NCBI RefSeq assembly: GCF_000478175.1
Contig: NZ_KI515777.1
Span: forward strand, 102,085-166,084
From: Corynebacterium sp. KPL1814
GTDB lineage: Bacteria > Actinomycetota > Actinomycetes > Mycobacteriales > Mycobacteriaceae
Direction of reading: 5' to 3'
DNA length: 64,000 nucleotides
The notes below the pieces were generated by a model. It made no database searches, was not told the DNA's origin, and was given only the letters and a program-made list of their open reading frames with translations. Of the stretch, positions 36,801 through 46,391 are shown in pieces (within the stretch, counting starts at the first letter, position 1; the number at the start of each line of letters is the position of its first letter). The position numbers and the translations under genes were made by a program.

Positions 36801-38628
36801 GCCATTCCACCAGGCGGCCGAAACAATGTACCCGTACGTCGGCGCCCTCATCCCGCTGCCCGTCATCATCCCGGCTGTGGCCGCGGCGCTCTCGCTGCTG
36901 TTTGCCCGCATGCCTAATGTGCAACGCCAGATCGCCTTTTTCTCCCTGCTGATTACGGCTGCGGTGAACGCGAGCCTGATCATAATAGTGGATTTCCATG
37001 GCATACAGACCCTGCAGATAGGCGGCTGGGACGCCCCCGTGGGCATCACGTTGGTGGCGGACCGGCTCTCCACGATGATCCTCTTTACCTCCTCTGTGGT
37101 GCTGTTCTCCGTCATCTGGTACGCCATTTCCCAGGGTGTGCGCGATGGCACCAAGGATGAACCGGTCGCGGTCTTTTTGCCCACCTACATGCTGCTGACC
37201 ATGGGCGTGAATATCTCGTTCTTGGCCGGCGACCTCTTTAACCTCTACGTCGGCTTCGAGGTCTTCCTCGTCGCCTCGTACGTGCTGTTGACCTTGGGAG
37301 CATCGGCAGGCCGCGTGCGCGCCGGCGTGGGTTATGTGATGGTCTCGATGGCCTCATCCATGATCTTCTTGCTGGCGCTAGCGTATGTCTATGCCTCCGT
37401 CGGCACCATGAACATGGCCCAGATTGGCCAGCGCATGCAGGACATCCCGGAGGGCACCCGCACCGCCATCTTCGCCACCTTGCTCGTGGCCTTTGGCATC
37501 AAGGCCGCGGTGGTGCCGCTGGCCGCCTGGCTGCCGGACTCCTACCCCACCGCGCCTTCGCTGGTCACGGCCGTGTTCGCCGGCCTGCTCACCAAGGTTG
37601 GTGTGTACGCGATCATCCGCGCGCGCACGTCCATCTTTACCAATGGTGGCCTCGATACCGTGCTGATGTGGGTGGCGCTGGCCACCATGCTGGTAGGTAT
37701 CTTGGGCGCCATCGCGCAGACCGATATTAAGCGTCTACTGTCCTTTACCCTGGTCAGCCACATCGGCTATATGATCTTCGGCGTCTCCTTGGGCACCGCC
37801 CAGGGGCTATCCGGCGCCATTTTCTACGCCATCCACCACATTTTGGTACAAACCGCGCTCTTCCTCGTCGTCGGCCTCATCGAGCGCCAGGCCGGTACCT
37901 CCTCGCTGCGGCGCCTGGGCTCGCTGATGTATTCCGCCCCGCTTATCGCCGTGCTGTATTTCATTCCGGCCATCAACCTGGGCGGCGTGCCGCCGTTCTC
38001 TGGTTTCTTGGGCAAGATCATCCTCATTCAGGCGGGCGCCAACGAAGGCTCCTGGCTGGCGTGGGTGCTTATCGGTGGCGCGCTAGTGACCTCGCTGCTG
38101 ACCCTGTACGTCATGATGCTGGTCTGGGCCAAGGGCTTCCAGCGCGACCGCGCCGATGCCCCCGAGGGCAACGTCGCCCTAGCACGCCCCGCCCCGCTTT
38201 CTGATATCACCGATGAGGTCGAGTTCTCCTCCCGCCAGGATGTCGGCCGCGTGCCGTTCGGCATGGTGGGCGCCACCGCGCTGCTGGTCATCGCCTCGAC
38301 CTCGATCACCTTCCTAGCCGGCCCGATTTCCGGTGTCACCTCCCGCGCGGCCGAATCCGCGCAGGATACCTCCATTTATCAGTACGCCGTATTGGGCGAA
38401 AATGCCGATAACCCCACCCGGCACCTTGACCAGAAGGACCGCTACGAAGGCGGCGCGGACTCCTACAAAGAGCGCAGCCACCTGCTGCCGGACCCCGGCC
38501 CGACCCACGATCCGGAATCTGCTGCCAAGGAGACGTCGAGCTCGGAGACACCAAGCTCGGACGCGTCGACGAAATCGAGGGCACCAGAAAGCCCTACGCC
38601 AGTAAAGAAGGAGGCCCGCGATGACTAA
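36793..38628 (+). CDS. mrpD: Na+/H+ antiporter subunit D
   Basis: This 611-residue NuoM/N-like subunit has about 14 TM helices, with YVGFEVFLVASYVLL and KAAVVPLAAWLPDSYPTAPS carrying the conserved proton-path residues. It is longer than usual (about 500) because of a Ser/Pro/Asp-rich C-terminal extension of about 90 residues. It overlaps mrpE by eight bases. Confidence 0.93.
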   Translation: MTEPFHQAAETMYPYVGALIPLPVIIPAVAAALSLLFARMPNVQRQIAFFSLLITAAVNASLIIIVDFHGIQTLQIGGWDAPVGITLVADRLSTMILFTSSVVLFSVIWYAISQGVRDGTKDEPVAVFLPTYMLLTMGVNISFLAGDLFNLYVGFEVFLVASYVLLTLGASAGRVRAGVGYVMVSMASSMIFLLALAYVYASVGTMNMAQIGQRMQDIPEGTRTAIFATLLVAFGIKAAVVPLAAWLPDSYPTAPSLVTAVFAGLLTKVGVYAIIRARTSIFTNGGLDTVLMWVALATMLVGILGAIAQTDIKRLLSFTLVSHIGYMIFGVSLGTAQGLSGAIFYAIHHILVQTALFLVVGLIERQAGTSSLRRLGSLMYSAPLIAVLYFIPAINLGGVPPFSGFLGKIILIQAGANEGSWLAWVLIGGALVTSLLTLYVMMLVWAKGFQRDRADAPEGNVALARPAPLSDITDEVEFSSRQDVGRVPFGMVGATALLVIASTSITFLAGPISGVTSRAAESAQDTSIYQYAVLGENADNPTRHLDQKDRYEGGADSYKERSHLLPDPGPTHDPESAAKETSSSETPSSDASTKSRAPESPTPVKKEARDD

Positions 38629-39148
38629 GAGCCGCTTTGCCGGTCTGCGCTACCGCTTCCGGCCGTGGTTTACCGTCTGGATCACGGTCATGTGGTGCAT
38701 GCTCATGGGCGAAATCACGGTGGGCAATGTGGTCGGCGGCCTCCTCGTCGCCCTGGTCATCGTCTTCGCCCTGCCACTGCCGGCGATGCCCATTGCCGGC
38801 GTCGAGGTCGCGTGGGGCAAATTCTTCCGCTACATGCTGCGCTGGTTCTGGGAGCTGTTTTATGCCTCCCTCAAGGTGGGCTGGCTGGCCTCCCGGCCGC
38901 AGCCGCTGCCCCAAACCGCCATCCTGGAATTGCCGATGCGCCTAGAAAATGAGTTCATCCTCTCCCTCGCGGTGACGCTGTACAACCTGCAGCCGGGAGG
39001 AACGGTGACAGACATTGACATCGCCAATCGCATGATCACCATCCACATCCTGGATGCCCGGGATGAGGCGCAGATCCAGCGCGAAATCGATGCCGTATCC
39101 CGCCTAGAATCTTCCATGATCGAGATCTTTGAAAGGAGCCACCCATAA
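38621..39148 (+). CDS. mrpE: Na+/H+ antiporter subunit E
   Basis: This 175-residue subunit has two or three N-terminal TM helices and a cytoplasmic C-terminal domain (LENEFILSLAVTLYNLQPGG) typical of MrpE. It shares one base with mrpF (TAATG). Confidence 0.9.
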   Translation: MTKSRFAGLRYRFRPWFTVWITVMWCMLMGEITVGNVVGGLLVALVIVFALPLPAMPIAGVEVAWGKFFRYMLRWFWELFYASLKVGWLASRPQPLPQTAILELPMRLENEFILSLAVTLYNLQPGGTVTDIDIANRMITIHILDARDEAQIQREIDAVSRLESSMIEIFERSHP

Positions 39149-39423
39149 TGGATCCGCAGATCTATCACGCCATCCTGCTGGTTCCCGCATTCTTGCTGTG
39201 GGTCTCCGTATTAATTACCGTCTGGCGCATTATCACTGGGCCCAACTCCCTCGACCGGCTGGTGGGAATGGACGGTTTTACCGCCATGTTCCAATGCGCG
39301 CTGGCGACCTACATGTGCTGGTCACTAGATACCTCCGTGGTCTCGGCCATGCTGGTCATCGCGCTGCTCGGCTTCATCTCCACCGTGTCCGTTACCAGGT
39401 TTAGGAAGAGGGATAACCAATGA
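39148..39423 (+). CDS. mrpF: Na+/H+ antiporter subunit F
   Basis: This 91-residue, three-helix subunit has the motif RIITGPNSLDRLVGMD typical of MrpF. It overlaps mrpG by four bases (ATGA). Confidence 0.9.
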   Translation: MDPQIYHAILLVPAFLLWVSVLITVWRIITGPNSLDRLVGMDGFTAMFQCALATYMCWSLDTSVVSAMLVIALLGFISTVSVTRFRKRDNQ

Positions 39424-39800
39424 GTTGGTCTCTAATCGCAGATATCCTCTCGCTCATCCTCGTCATCAGCGGCAGCCTGCTCATCCTCGCCGCCGCCATT
39501 GGCCTGGCCCGCTTTAAGGACACGATGTCCCGCGTCCACGCCGTGAGCAAGCCGCAGACCACCGGGCTCATCCTCACCATCATGGGTGCGTTCATCCGCA
39601 TTACTGGCGCGGAATCATTCAGTATGGCCGAGCGTGGTGATTTGGGTATGCTTATTTTGCTGGTACTGTTTGCGATGTTTACCAGCCCGGTGACCGCGCA
39701 GCGCACCTCACGCATTGCACGCCGTGAAGGCCTGTATGGTTCCGAGGAATCGATGTCGCGCAATGATCGCCCCGCCGGCCGTTCGCTGCGCCGCAAATAG
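39420..39800 (+). CDS. mrpG: Na+/H+ antiporter subunit G
   Basis: This 126-residue, three-helix subunit has GLARFKDTMSRVHAVSKPQTTG, the MrpG signature. It ends the antiporter operon; the GT87 gene starts 15 bases later with AGGAGG overlapping the stop area, so it may be transcribed together. Confidence 0.9.
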   Translation: MSWSLIADILSLILVISGSLLILAAAIGLARFKDTMSRVHAVSKPQTTGLILTIMGAFIRITGAESFSMAERGDLGMLILLVLFAMFTSPVTAQRTSRIARREGLYGSEESMSRNDRPAGRSLRRK

Positions 39801-39815
39801 GAGGCACCTTTAACC

Positions 39816-41321
39816 GTGAAAAAGCTCTACGGACTGCCTACTCTGGCCGCTCTATTGGTTGCCTTCTTTATTTTCAGCATCTCCCGCTATAGCCAATACG
39901 ACGGCCCCAATGCCTTTATCTGGCGCGTGCCGCTGGATCTGAAGATTTACTGGCTCGCCGGCGGCGAGGTGGCTAACGGCGCCAACCTTTATGACAACGC
40001 TTATATTGGCAACCTTCCTTTTACCTACCCGCCCTTTGCCGGCACGCTGTTCAAGTGGATTTCCGCGCTTGCCGATGACCCCCTTATCATCCTCTGGCAA
40101 GGCGGCACCATCCTTGCCTTATTGGCCGTCATCCTCATGGTCTTCCACGAGCGCGGCCTTAAACTTTCTCCGCTGACCTGGGTTGTTGCCATCCTACTGG
40201 TGCTGTGCGCCCCGGCTGTAGAGCCGATGTACGGCACCTTGTTCTATGGCCAGATCAACGTCTTTTTGATGTTTTTGGTCGCCCTCGACGTCATTCCAAA
40301 AAAGAGGGCCCTGCCCGGAATTGGCATCGGCCTCGCCGCAGGCTTGAAGCTCACCCCGGCCTTTATGGGCTTGGTGCTCCTATTCCAGAGGCGCTGGTGG
40401 CAGGCGGTTATCTCCGTCCTTACCTTCGCGGTGACCGTTGCGATTGGTTTCGTCACCATTCCGGATGCCGGGGTGTTCTGGACCGATGCCATCTTCAATT
40501 CCTCCCGCGTGGGTGAACACACCAACCCGGGTGCGCAATCCATCCGCTCGGTCATGGTGCGCGCGTGGGGCATCGACGGCGGTTGGATGTGGCTCGCCGC
40601 CGTCGCGGTCGTCTTCGTATTGACCTGCCTGGCCCTGCGCACCGCGATGAAGCACAAGAATAACTCCGCCGCCATGTCCCTTGCCGGCATTTGCGCGTGC
40701 TTGGTCTCTCCCTTTTCCTGGTACCACCACTGGGTTTGGGTCTTCCCGCTGGCCATCGTGGTCCTCATCTCCGTCAACCAGGCACTGGGCAAGCGCCTGC
40801 ACGGCGTCATCGGTGCGCAAGTAGCAGCACTCATTTCCTTCGCGGCCATGTGCGTCGTACTGCTGCCCTTTGTCTCCGCAGCCTTCTGGCTCGAGGGCTC
40901 CAACCGCTCTTTGAACCAGTTGGACTTCCAGCCCTGGGCCATGCTCCTTTTCACCGCCTCCGGCATCCTCTACATCGCCTTTTATGCCCTGTGGGGATTT
41001 ATCCCCGGCACCCAGCCCAGCGAGGAAGACGCCCGCGGCGGCCGGCACGCGGCACAGCGTGCTGCTCAGCCGCAGCACGCCCAACAGCACCGCGCCCAGC
41101 AGCCCCAGCACGCCCAGCCGCAGCACGCCCAGCCGCAACGCACTCAGACAGCCGGAGCTCACGCGTCTGGCGCTACCGCACGGGGTTCTGCCACTACCGA
41201 CGAAACCGCAGAGTTCCCAGTATTTAACCCTGAGACCCGCGAGTTTCCCTCCACCGAGGGCTATACCGATATTCCGGCTCCCCCGTCCCCCGGCGGCCGC
41301 CACGCCCTAGATAACGACTAA
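39816..41321 (+). CDS. GT87-family (PimE/MptD-like) mannosyltransferase
   Basis: This 501-residue GT-C membrane glycosyltransferase (DUF2029) has about 10-11 TM helices. The first luminal loop carries the acidic motif DLKIYWLAG and a YPPFAG motif follows; KLTPA (GLKLTPAFMG) and SPFSWYHHWVW are also typical. GT87 enzymes use polyprenyl-phosphate mannose for lipomannan or PIM synthesis. The C-terminal about 95 residues are cytoplasmic, with Gln/His/Ala/Pro repeats (AQPQHAQ) and Glu/Phe-rich motifs. The start is GTG 39816. The exact acceptor is unknown. Confidence 0.8.
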   Translation: MKKLYGLPTLAALLVAFFIFSISRYSQYDGPNAFIWRVPLDLKIYWLAGGEVANGANLYDNAYIGNLPFTYPPFAGTLFKWISALADDPLIILWQGGTILALLAVILMVFHERGLKLSPLTWVVAILLVLCAPAVEPMYGTLFYGQINVFLMFLVALDVIPKKRALPGIGIGLAAGLKLTPAFMGLVLLFQRRWWQAVISVLTFAVTVAIGFVTIPDAGVFWTDAIFNSSRVGEHTNPGAQSIRSVMVRAWGIDGGWMWLAAVAVVFVLTCLALRTAMKHKNNSAAMSLAGICACLVSPFSWYHHWVWVFPLAIVVLISVNQALGKRLHGVIGAQVAALISFAAMCVVLLPFVSAAFWLEGSNRSLNQLDFQPWAMLLFTASGILYIAFYALWGFIPGTQPSEEDARGGRHAAQRAAQPQHAQQHRAQQPQHAQPQHAQPQRTQTAGAHASGATARGSATTDETAEFPVFNPETREFPSTEGYTDIPAPPSPGGRHALDND

Positions 41322-41397
41322 GCGGTACGCAGCAGCGGGGCGCGGCAGCAATCTGCGCACCCTGCGCCGGCCGCGCCCAGCTACTTCCGGTGTGGCT

Positions 41398-41428
41398 CTA
41401 GGCGTGCGATCACTGAGCACACGCCTAG
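41398..41428. terminator. Bidirectional hairpin between GT87 and GCS2 genes
   Basis: CTAGGCGTG (41398-41406) pairs with CACGCCTAG (41420-41428) with a 13-base loop, in the middle of a convergent spacer. Confidence 0.6.
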
Positions 41429-41447
41429 TCGGTGACCGGTTAGCTAA

Positions 41448-42587
41448 TTAGCGCACCGGCCGGAAGGTGTGGAGCTCGCGGCAGGTTTCTTCGACGACAT
41501 CGCGCCAGCTGCCGGTTTCTTGAAAAAGGCGGCGTTGGCGTTCGTATCCGGCGCCGCCGTCGATGATTTCGTGCACCAAGGCCAGCTCTTCCGCGCAGCC
41601 CAACTCGCGGGCTAAGGGCGTGAGTTCTTCTATCATCTGGGCCAATTCATCTTTGACCCAAGCCTCGTCCGTATCGCGCGATGTAATAACGAGGGCATCC
41701 ATGCCGTAGCGCGCACCGCGCCACTTATTTTCCGCCACATGCCACGGCTGCAAGACGGGTAGCTCCTCGCCCGCATCAATCATGCGGTCATAGTACACGA
41801 CCAAGCAGTGCGTGAGAGCGACGACGGCGGATAGCTCCCGCAGGTTCGAGGTGGCGTCGGATACGCGGACCTCTACAGTGCCCCACTTCGAGGCTGGGCG
41901 GATATCAAAGTGCATCGAGCCGGTGTGGTTGATGACCCCGGAGATGGCCTGATCCCGCATATAGGACTGCCACTCGTCCCACGTGAAGAATTGATACGGC
42001 ATGCCAGCGGTAGGCAGCTGTTGATAGAGCATCGTGCGGTTGGAGGCGTAGCCCGTATCGAGGCCTTCCCACCCAGGCGAGCAGGCAGAAATGGCTAAAA
42101 GGTGGGGGTACTTCGTCATCAACGCATTGATGATGGGCCAGACGCGATCCTCGTGGCTGATGCCAACGTGGACGTGTGTGCCCCACAGCAGCATCTGCTT
42201 TCCCCAATACTGGGTGCGGGCGATGATCTCTTGATAACTGGGTTTATCTGAAAGCGGGTTTTCCCGGAAATCCGTAAACGGGTGCCCGCCAGAGGCCCAC
42301 ACATCGATGCCGAGCTTGGCAGCTGCTTCTTCCACGGCCGCCAGCGAGGTTTCTAGCTCCGCAATGGCTTCTGGCACCGTGGTGCAAATGCCCGTGACTA
42401 GTTCCACCGTATTCTGGAGGAATTCCTTTTCCACGTGAATATCTGGGTGGGCGGCAGTGGCGAGATCAATAAGCTCAGCCCCGCGCGGGACGAGATCGCG
42501 CGAGTCGCGGTCCACGAGCGCGACTTCCCATTCCACCCCGAGCGTGGGCTCGGGGGAACGGGCGAATACTTCTGCCGGAATCTTCAC
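41448..42587 (-). CDS. Glutamate-cysteine ligase-like (GCS2 / YbdK) carboxylate-amine ligase
   Basis: This 379-residue ATP-dependent ligase starts with the GCS2 signature [11 protein letters not shown] and has GTHVHVGI and [10 protein letters not shown], all typical of the YbdK/GCS2 family. Family members join Glu to Cys weakly or act on unknown amines; corynebacteria make mycothiol, so the true product is open. The start is GTG 42587, with -10 TAAGCT six bases before it. Position matches Rv0433. Confidence 0.85.
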   Translation of the reverse strand: MKIPAEVFARSPEPTLGVEWEVALVDRDSRDLVPRGAELIDLATAAHPDIHVEKEFLQNTVELVTGICTTVPEAIAELETSLAAVEEAAAKLGIDVWASGGHPFTDFRENPLSDKPSYQEIIARTQYWGKQMLLWGTHVHVGISHEDRVWPIINALMTKYPHLLAISACSPGWEGLDTGYASNRTMLYQQLPTAGMPYQFFTWDEWQSYMRDQAISGVINHTGSMHFDIRPASKWGTVEVRVSDATSNLRELSAVVALTHCLVVYYDRMIDAGEELPVLQPWHVAENKWRGARYGMDALVITSRDTDEAWVKDELAQMIEELTPLARELGCAEELALVHEIIDGGAGYERQRRLFQETGSWRDVVEETCRELHTFRPVR

Positions 42588-42593
42588 TGGTCC

Positions 42594-42599
42594 AGCTTA
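42594..42599 (-). promoter_or_regulatory. -10 box for leaderless GCS2 transcript
   Basis: On the minus strand TAAGCT is followed by six bases and then GTG 42587. Confidence 0.4.
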
Positions 42600-42631
42600 A
42601 CGGGTGGCAGGTAATATTCCATGAATTTTAT

Positions 42632-43573
42632 TTAGGCCTGGGGGACGGCGAGGGCGACCACAACGGCGCCGTCCTCGGTAGCTTCCTTGGGCAGGTCCTT
42701 ATTCATGGGCTTGATTTCCGCCTGGTAGCGCGCGGCGACTTCCTTAGCCAAGGACTCCGCGGAGGTATCGCCTTCTGGGTAGAAGACGGTGGTCTTGGGC
42801 ACGGTCAGGACGTCGCCTGGCAGGTTGCCCACATAGCCCACCTTGAAGCCGCCGTCCTTCAACACGTCGGCTTCGTTCTTGGCCTTATCGGATTCACCGG
42901 AGTTATTAAGAACGCTGACCTTAATGTCATTGCGGTCGCGCGCAGCGGACGGCGCATCGTTGCCGCCAGCCCGAGCTTCATCCCCGCCGCGATCGTTACC
43001 TCCGCCGCGTGCACCGGCATCGCGGCCGGCATCGCGGTTAGCCTCGCCCTCGGCGCCGGCGTTCGGGTGCGCGTTATCGCCCTCGCCTTCGCGAGGCGGC
43101 TGGTTATTAGCCCCGTCGCGGGAGCCATCGCCGCGCGCGCCATCCGCGGCAGGCCCGCCGGCGCCGTTGCCCTCCTGGCCACCATTGGCGGAGCCGTCTG
43201 ACTTCGACTGCTCGGAATCGGAAGCGACGGTCGAATCGTCATCCTCCGAGGTCATGGCATAAAGGCCCCAGAGGCCAAGCATCACGGCCACGGCGATCAA
43301 CACCATGGCAAGCCCGCGCAGTGGTAAACCACCCTTCTTGGCGTGGGCGCCTCCCCCACCGCCGCCGGTTGCGGCCGCAGCGGCTCCTGCGCCGGCACCC
43401 GCAGCGCCAGCAGCAGCGTCTTCGCCGCCTATCTCATCGTCATTAGCGCCGTCGTAGGCGTCGTCATAATAAGCATCGCCATAATCGGCCGCGGCGGCAT
43501 CCTCCGCAGCGGCACCATCTGGGGCGTCGTCGAATTGCTGGTCGTATAGATTATCCGGATTCTCTTTAGTCAC
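42632..43573 (-). CDS. LytR C-terminal-domain membrane protein
   Basis: This 313-residue protein has an acidic N-terminus, Gly/Ala stretch, one TM helix (about 83-106, GLAMVLIAVAVMLGLWGLYA), a long Gly/Asn/Asp/Arg-rich linker and a LytR_C domain at the end (about 215-313; KVSVLNNSGESDKAKNEADV). It is the equivalent of Rv0431. LytR_C domains are envelope-facing and associated with cell-wall ligases, but this protein lacks the catalytic LCP domain. The start is GTG 43573 (leaderless). Confidence 0.82.
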   Translation of the reverse strand: MTKENPDNLYDQQFDDAPDGAAAEDAAAADYGDAYYDDAYDGANDDEIGGEDAAAGAAGAGAGAAAAATGGGGGGAHAKKGGLPLRGLAMVLIAVAVMLGLWGLYAMTSEDDDSTVASDSEQSKSDGSANGGQEGNGAGGPAADGARGDGSRDGANNQPPREGEGDNAHPNAGAEGEANRDAGRDAGARGGGNDRGGDEARAGGNDAPSAARDRNDIKVSVLNNSGESDKAKNEADVLKDGGFKVGYVGNLPGDVLTVPKTTVFYPEGDTSAESLAKEVAARYQAEIKPMNKDLPKEATEDGAVVVALAVPQA

Positions 43574-43580
43574 TTCAGTA

Positions 43581-43586
43581 ACATTA
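43581..43586 (-). promoter_or_regulatory. -10 box for leaderless LytR_C transcript
   Basis: TAATGT is followed by seven bases (TACTGAA) and GTG 43573 on the minus strand. Confidence 0.4.
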
Positions 43587-43596
43587 GTAGCCAGTT

Positions 43597-43854
43597 CTAA
43601 CGCGGTGGGGTATTTCCCCGCGCGGCGCGCCGCGTGTTTTCACGCTCCTCCCGCAGGCGCTTCAACCGGGCCACCAAGAGAGGATGGGATTCGGCGGCAG
43701 CGGGGGCATCAAGAAGCAGGTTGAGGCGTTGGTGATAGCGCACCGGCGAGATATCCAGCTGCGCGCGGATGGCCTCTTCCTTGCGGCCAATGCTGCGCGG
43801 AGCGGTTTCCTCAAAATCTAAGATGGCGGCGTCTAGGTCAGACAAGGGGTTCAT
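43597..43854 (-). CDS. DUF3263 protein
   Basis: This 85-residue protein (MNPLSDLDAAILDFEETAPR) has the DUF3263 pattern: a short N-terminal helix, IGRKEEAIRAQLDISPVRYHQRL and a basic C-terminus. It resembles a sigma-like helix-turn-helix and could bind DNA. Equivalent to Rv0430, divergent from def. ATG 43854 is chosen because TACAGT lies six bases upstream; only 16 bases separate the two start codons. Confidence 0.75.
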   Translation of the reverse strand: MNPLSDLDAAILDFEETAPRSIGRKEEAIRAQLDISPVRYHQRLNLLLDAPAAAESHPLLVARLKRLREERENTRRAARGNTPPR

Positions 43855-43857
43855 GCC

Positions 43858-43863
43858 TAAACT
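43858..43863 (+). promoter_or_regulatory. -10 box for leaderless def transcript
   Basis: TAAACT lies seven bases before ATG 43871 and overlaps by three bases the -10 box of the divergent DUF3263 gene. Confidence 0.4.
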
Positions 43864-43866
43864 GTA
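43861..43866 (-). promoter_or_regulatory. -10 box for leaderless DUF3263 transcript
   Basis: On the minus strand TACAGT is followed by six bases (TTAGGC) and ATG 43854. Confidence 0.4.
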
Positions 43867-43870
43867 AAGC

Positions 43871-44494
43871 ATGACTATTCGCCCCATCGTTATCCACGGC
43901 GACCCCGTGCTTCATCAGCCCACCACGCCGGTGGAAGAATCCGAGATTTCCAGCCCTGAGATGCAACAGCTCATCGCGGACATGTACGAGACCATGGAGG
44001 TCGCCCACGGCGTGGGCTTGGCTGCGAACCAGGTGGGCATCGGCAAGCGGCTCTTCGTGTACCACTGCCCCGATACCGAAGGCCCGGACGGCACCGAGCT
44101 GCCCGCCGATAAGGCCGGCATGCGCAAGGGCTGCGTCATCAATCCGGTGCTGGAGACCTCCGAGATTCCAGAGACCATGCCTGCCGATGACGGCTCCGAC
44201 GACGAAGGCTGCCTCTCCGTGCCGGGTGAGGGCTTTCCCACCGGCCGCGCCGACTGGGCGCGCGTAACCGGCAAGGACGAGCACGGCAACGACATTTCCG
44301 TGGAGGGCTACGGCTTTTTTGCCCGCTGCCTGCAACACGAGACCGGCCACCTCGATGGCTACGTCTATACCGATACCCTCATCGGCCGCTACAAGCGCCA
44401 GGCCAAGAAGGCCATTAAGCGCAATGGCTGGACCGAGCCGGGCTACACCTGGATGCCGGGTGAAGACGAAGATCCCTTCGGGCACGACGATTAA
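43871..44494 (+). CDS. def: Peptide deformylase
   Basis: This 207-residue metalloenzyme removes the formyl group from nascent proteins. All three motifs are present: [10 protein letters not shown] with Gln54, EGCLS with metal ligand Cys114, and QHETGHLDG with His156, Glu157 and His160. An insertion near residues 65-110 makes it longer than E. coli Def. A GNAT gene follows after two bases. Confidence 0.94.
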   Translation: MTIRPIVIHGDPVLHQPTTPVEESEISSPEMQQLIADMYETMEVAHGVGLAANQVGIGKRLFVYHCPDTEGPDGTELPADKAGMRKGCVINPVLETSEIPETMPADDGSDDEGCLSVPGEGFPTGRADWARVTGKDEHGNDISVEGYGFFARCLQHETGHLDGYVYTDTLIGRYKRQAKKAIKRNGWTEPGYTWMPGEDEDPFGHDD

Positions 44495-44496
44495 TC

Positions 44497-45498
44497 ATGT
44501 CCCGCATCTTTCGTTCCGATGACGTGCAGGTAGGCGATCGCGTCGTGGCCCGGCGCGATTTTGGCGATGTGCACAGCGATGTCATTGGTCACGTCCTTAG
44601 CCTTAAGCCGCTGGTCATCCGCCCGCAACAGGTCGGCGGTTACCCCTCTGACCTCGAGGCCGTGGAGATCGCGCCCGAGCAGCTGAAGATCATCAAGCGG
44701 CTTTCGCCGCGCATGGTGCGCAATTCCGATATTCGCGCCGTCGAATACGCCACCGCCCAGGCCTTTCCCGGCAAGGAGCACACGTGGACCTCGGACAGTT
44801 CCTGGCTCATGCGCGCCGGCGATGGCGTGACGGGCCGGTCCAATTCCGCCGTCCCGCTCGGGCCCTCCGCGGGCTTTAATCCGGTCCCGCTCGAGGAAAT
44901 CACGGAGTTCTACCGCCGCCACAATCTCCCGGTGCGATTGCTCATCCCGGAGCGCATTGGCAAGCCTGCAGAGCGCCTGCTTGCCGATGCCACCTGGGAG
45001 ACCGAACCCGAAATCCTCGTCATGGTCCTGCGCGATCTCGAGGGTCTATCCGCCAAGGTCCCGGGCTCTCACCCCAGCGGCGCGGAGTTCCGCATCGATG
45101 ACCAGCCCGATGACGCGTGGTTAGAGATGTACCACTTCCGCGGCCAGGCGCTGCCTGCCCAGGCCTTGGAATACCTGCGCGCCCGCATCGAGGGCACGAT
45201 GGGCTTTGGGCGGCTGATTATTGGCGGCGAGACCGTTGCCATCACCCGCGGCACCATCACCGAATCCGGCGACGGCACCGCCTGGCTGGGATATTCTGCC
45301 GTGGAGGTAGCACCCTCGCATCGCCGCCAGGGCTTAGGCGCCCTCTTGGGCCAGCACATGCTGCGCTGGGGGCGCGAGCAGGGCGCGAAGCACGCCTACC
45401 TCGATGTCTTGGCATCTAATACCGCCGGCATTCGCCTGTATGAAAAGCTGGGGTTCATCGAGCAGCACCGCCAGATCTACGCCCAGCTGCGCGACTAA
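44497..45498 (+). CDS. GNAT acetyltransferase with N-terminal SH3-like domain
   Basis: This 333-residue protein has an N-terminal about 65-residue beta domain (DVQVGDRVVARRDFG), a middle region and a C-terminal GNAT domain (AVEVAPSHRRQGLGALLGQ with the RxxGxG acetyl-CoA loop; LGFIEQHRQIY). Equivalent in position to Rv0428c. The substrate is unknown; linkage to def is constant in this group, hinting at N-terminal protein processing, which is inference. Confidence 0.82.
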   Translation: MSRIFRSDDVQVGDRVVARRDFGDVHSDVIGHVLSLKPLVIRPQQVGGYPSDLEAVEIAPEQLKIIKRLSPRMVRNSDIRAVEYATAQAFPGKEHTWTSDSSWLMRAGDGVTGRSNSAVPLGPSAGFNPVPLEEITEFYRRHNLPVRLLIPERIGKPAERLLADATWETEPEILVMVLRDLEGLSAKVPGSHPSGAEFRIDDQPDDAWLEMYHFRGQALPAQALEYLRARIEGTMGFGRLIIGGETVAITRGTITESGDGTAWLGYSAVEVAPSHRRQGLGALLGQHMLRWGREQGAKHAYLDVLASNTAGIRLYEKLGFIEQHRQIYAQLRD

Positions 45499-45568
45499 CC
45501 CCGCGCTGGGCAAGTCTGCCTAGCCCGCCGGCCGCGGCCTGGACTAGTCCGGGCCATTGCCCGCGCGG

Positions 45569-45574
45569 TACTGT
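45569..45574 (+). promoter_or_regulatory. -10 box for leaderless xth transcript
   Basis: TACTGT lies seven bases before ATG 45582 with no Shine-Dalgarno. Confidence 0.35.
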
Positions 45575-45581
45575 ATTATCC

Positions 45582-46391
45582 ATGCGCATCACCACGTGGA
45601 ATATCAACTCCGTTCGCACCCGCATCCAGCGGGCGCTGGATCTTCTCCACACGCACGATATTGACGTGCTGTGCTTACAAGAAACCAAGGTCAAGGACGA
45701 TAAATTCCCCCGCGAGGCCTTCGAGGATGCCGGCTACCATGTCACCTGCCATGGCCTGAACCAATGGAATGGCGTGGCCATCATTTCCAAAGAAGAACCA
45801 GAAGAAGTCTTTACCGGATTCCCCCACCAGCCTGGCTTTGCCAAGGACCCTGAAAAGCCCCAGGACCGCGAGGCCCGGGCGCTTGGTGCGCGCATCCGCG
45901 GGGTAGAAATCTGGTCGCTGTATATTCCCAACGGCCGCGAGATTACGGACCGCCACTACGATTACAAGCTGGATTTCCTCTACCAGCTCTCCCACTACGC
46001 CGCCGGCCGCGCCCAATCCAAGCTGCTTTTAACCGGCGATTTCAATATCGCCCCGCGCGATAAGGACGTGTGGGATATCGAGGCCTTCCGCGGCAAGACG
46101 CATGTCACCGAACCCGAGCGCGCCGCCTTCCAGATGCTCGAGGAGGCCGGCCTCGAAGAGGTCACGCGCCGTTTTACCGAAGACCAGCGCTATACCTACT
46201 TTGATTACAAGGGAATGCGCTTTCACAAGAACGAGGGCATGCGCATCGATTTCCAGCTGGCCTCGCCGCCGCTGGCCAAGCACGTCACCGGCGCGCACGT
46301 AGACATGGAAGAACGCGCTGGCGAAAAGACCTCCGATCACTGCCCGCTTAGTGCAGATTTCGATCTGCCCGATTTCGATTCCGTGCGTTAA
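45582..46391 (+). CDS. xth: Exodeoxyribonuclease III
   Basis: This 269-residue AP endonuclease/exonuclease starts MRITTWNINSVRTR with the metal Asn, has CLQETKV with the catalytic Glu, GDFNIAPRDKDVWD and the terminal SDHCPL with Asp-His. It repairs abasic sites and blocked 3' ends. Its stop is followed immediately by the cls start. Confidence 0.94.
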   Translation: MRITTWNINSVRTRIQRALDLLHTHDIDVLCLQETKVKDDKFPREAFEDAGYHVTCHGLNQWNGVAIISKEEPEEVFTGFPHQPGFAKDPEKPQDREARALGARIRGVEIWSLYIPNGREITDRHYDYKLDFLYQLSHYAAGRAQSKLLLTGDFNIAPRDKDVWDIEAFRGKTHVTEPERAAFQMLEEAGLEEVTRRFTEDQRYTYFDYKGMRFHKNEGMRIDFQLASPPLAKHVTGAHVDMEERAGEKTSDHCPLSADFDLPDFDSVR

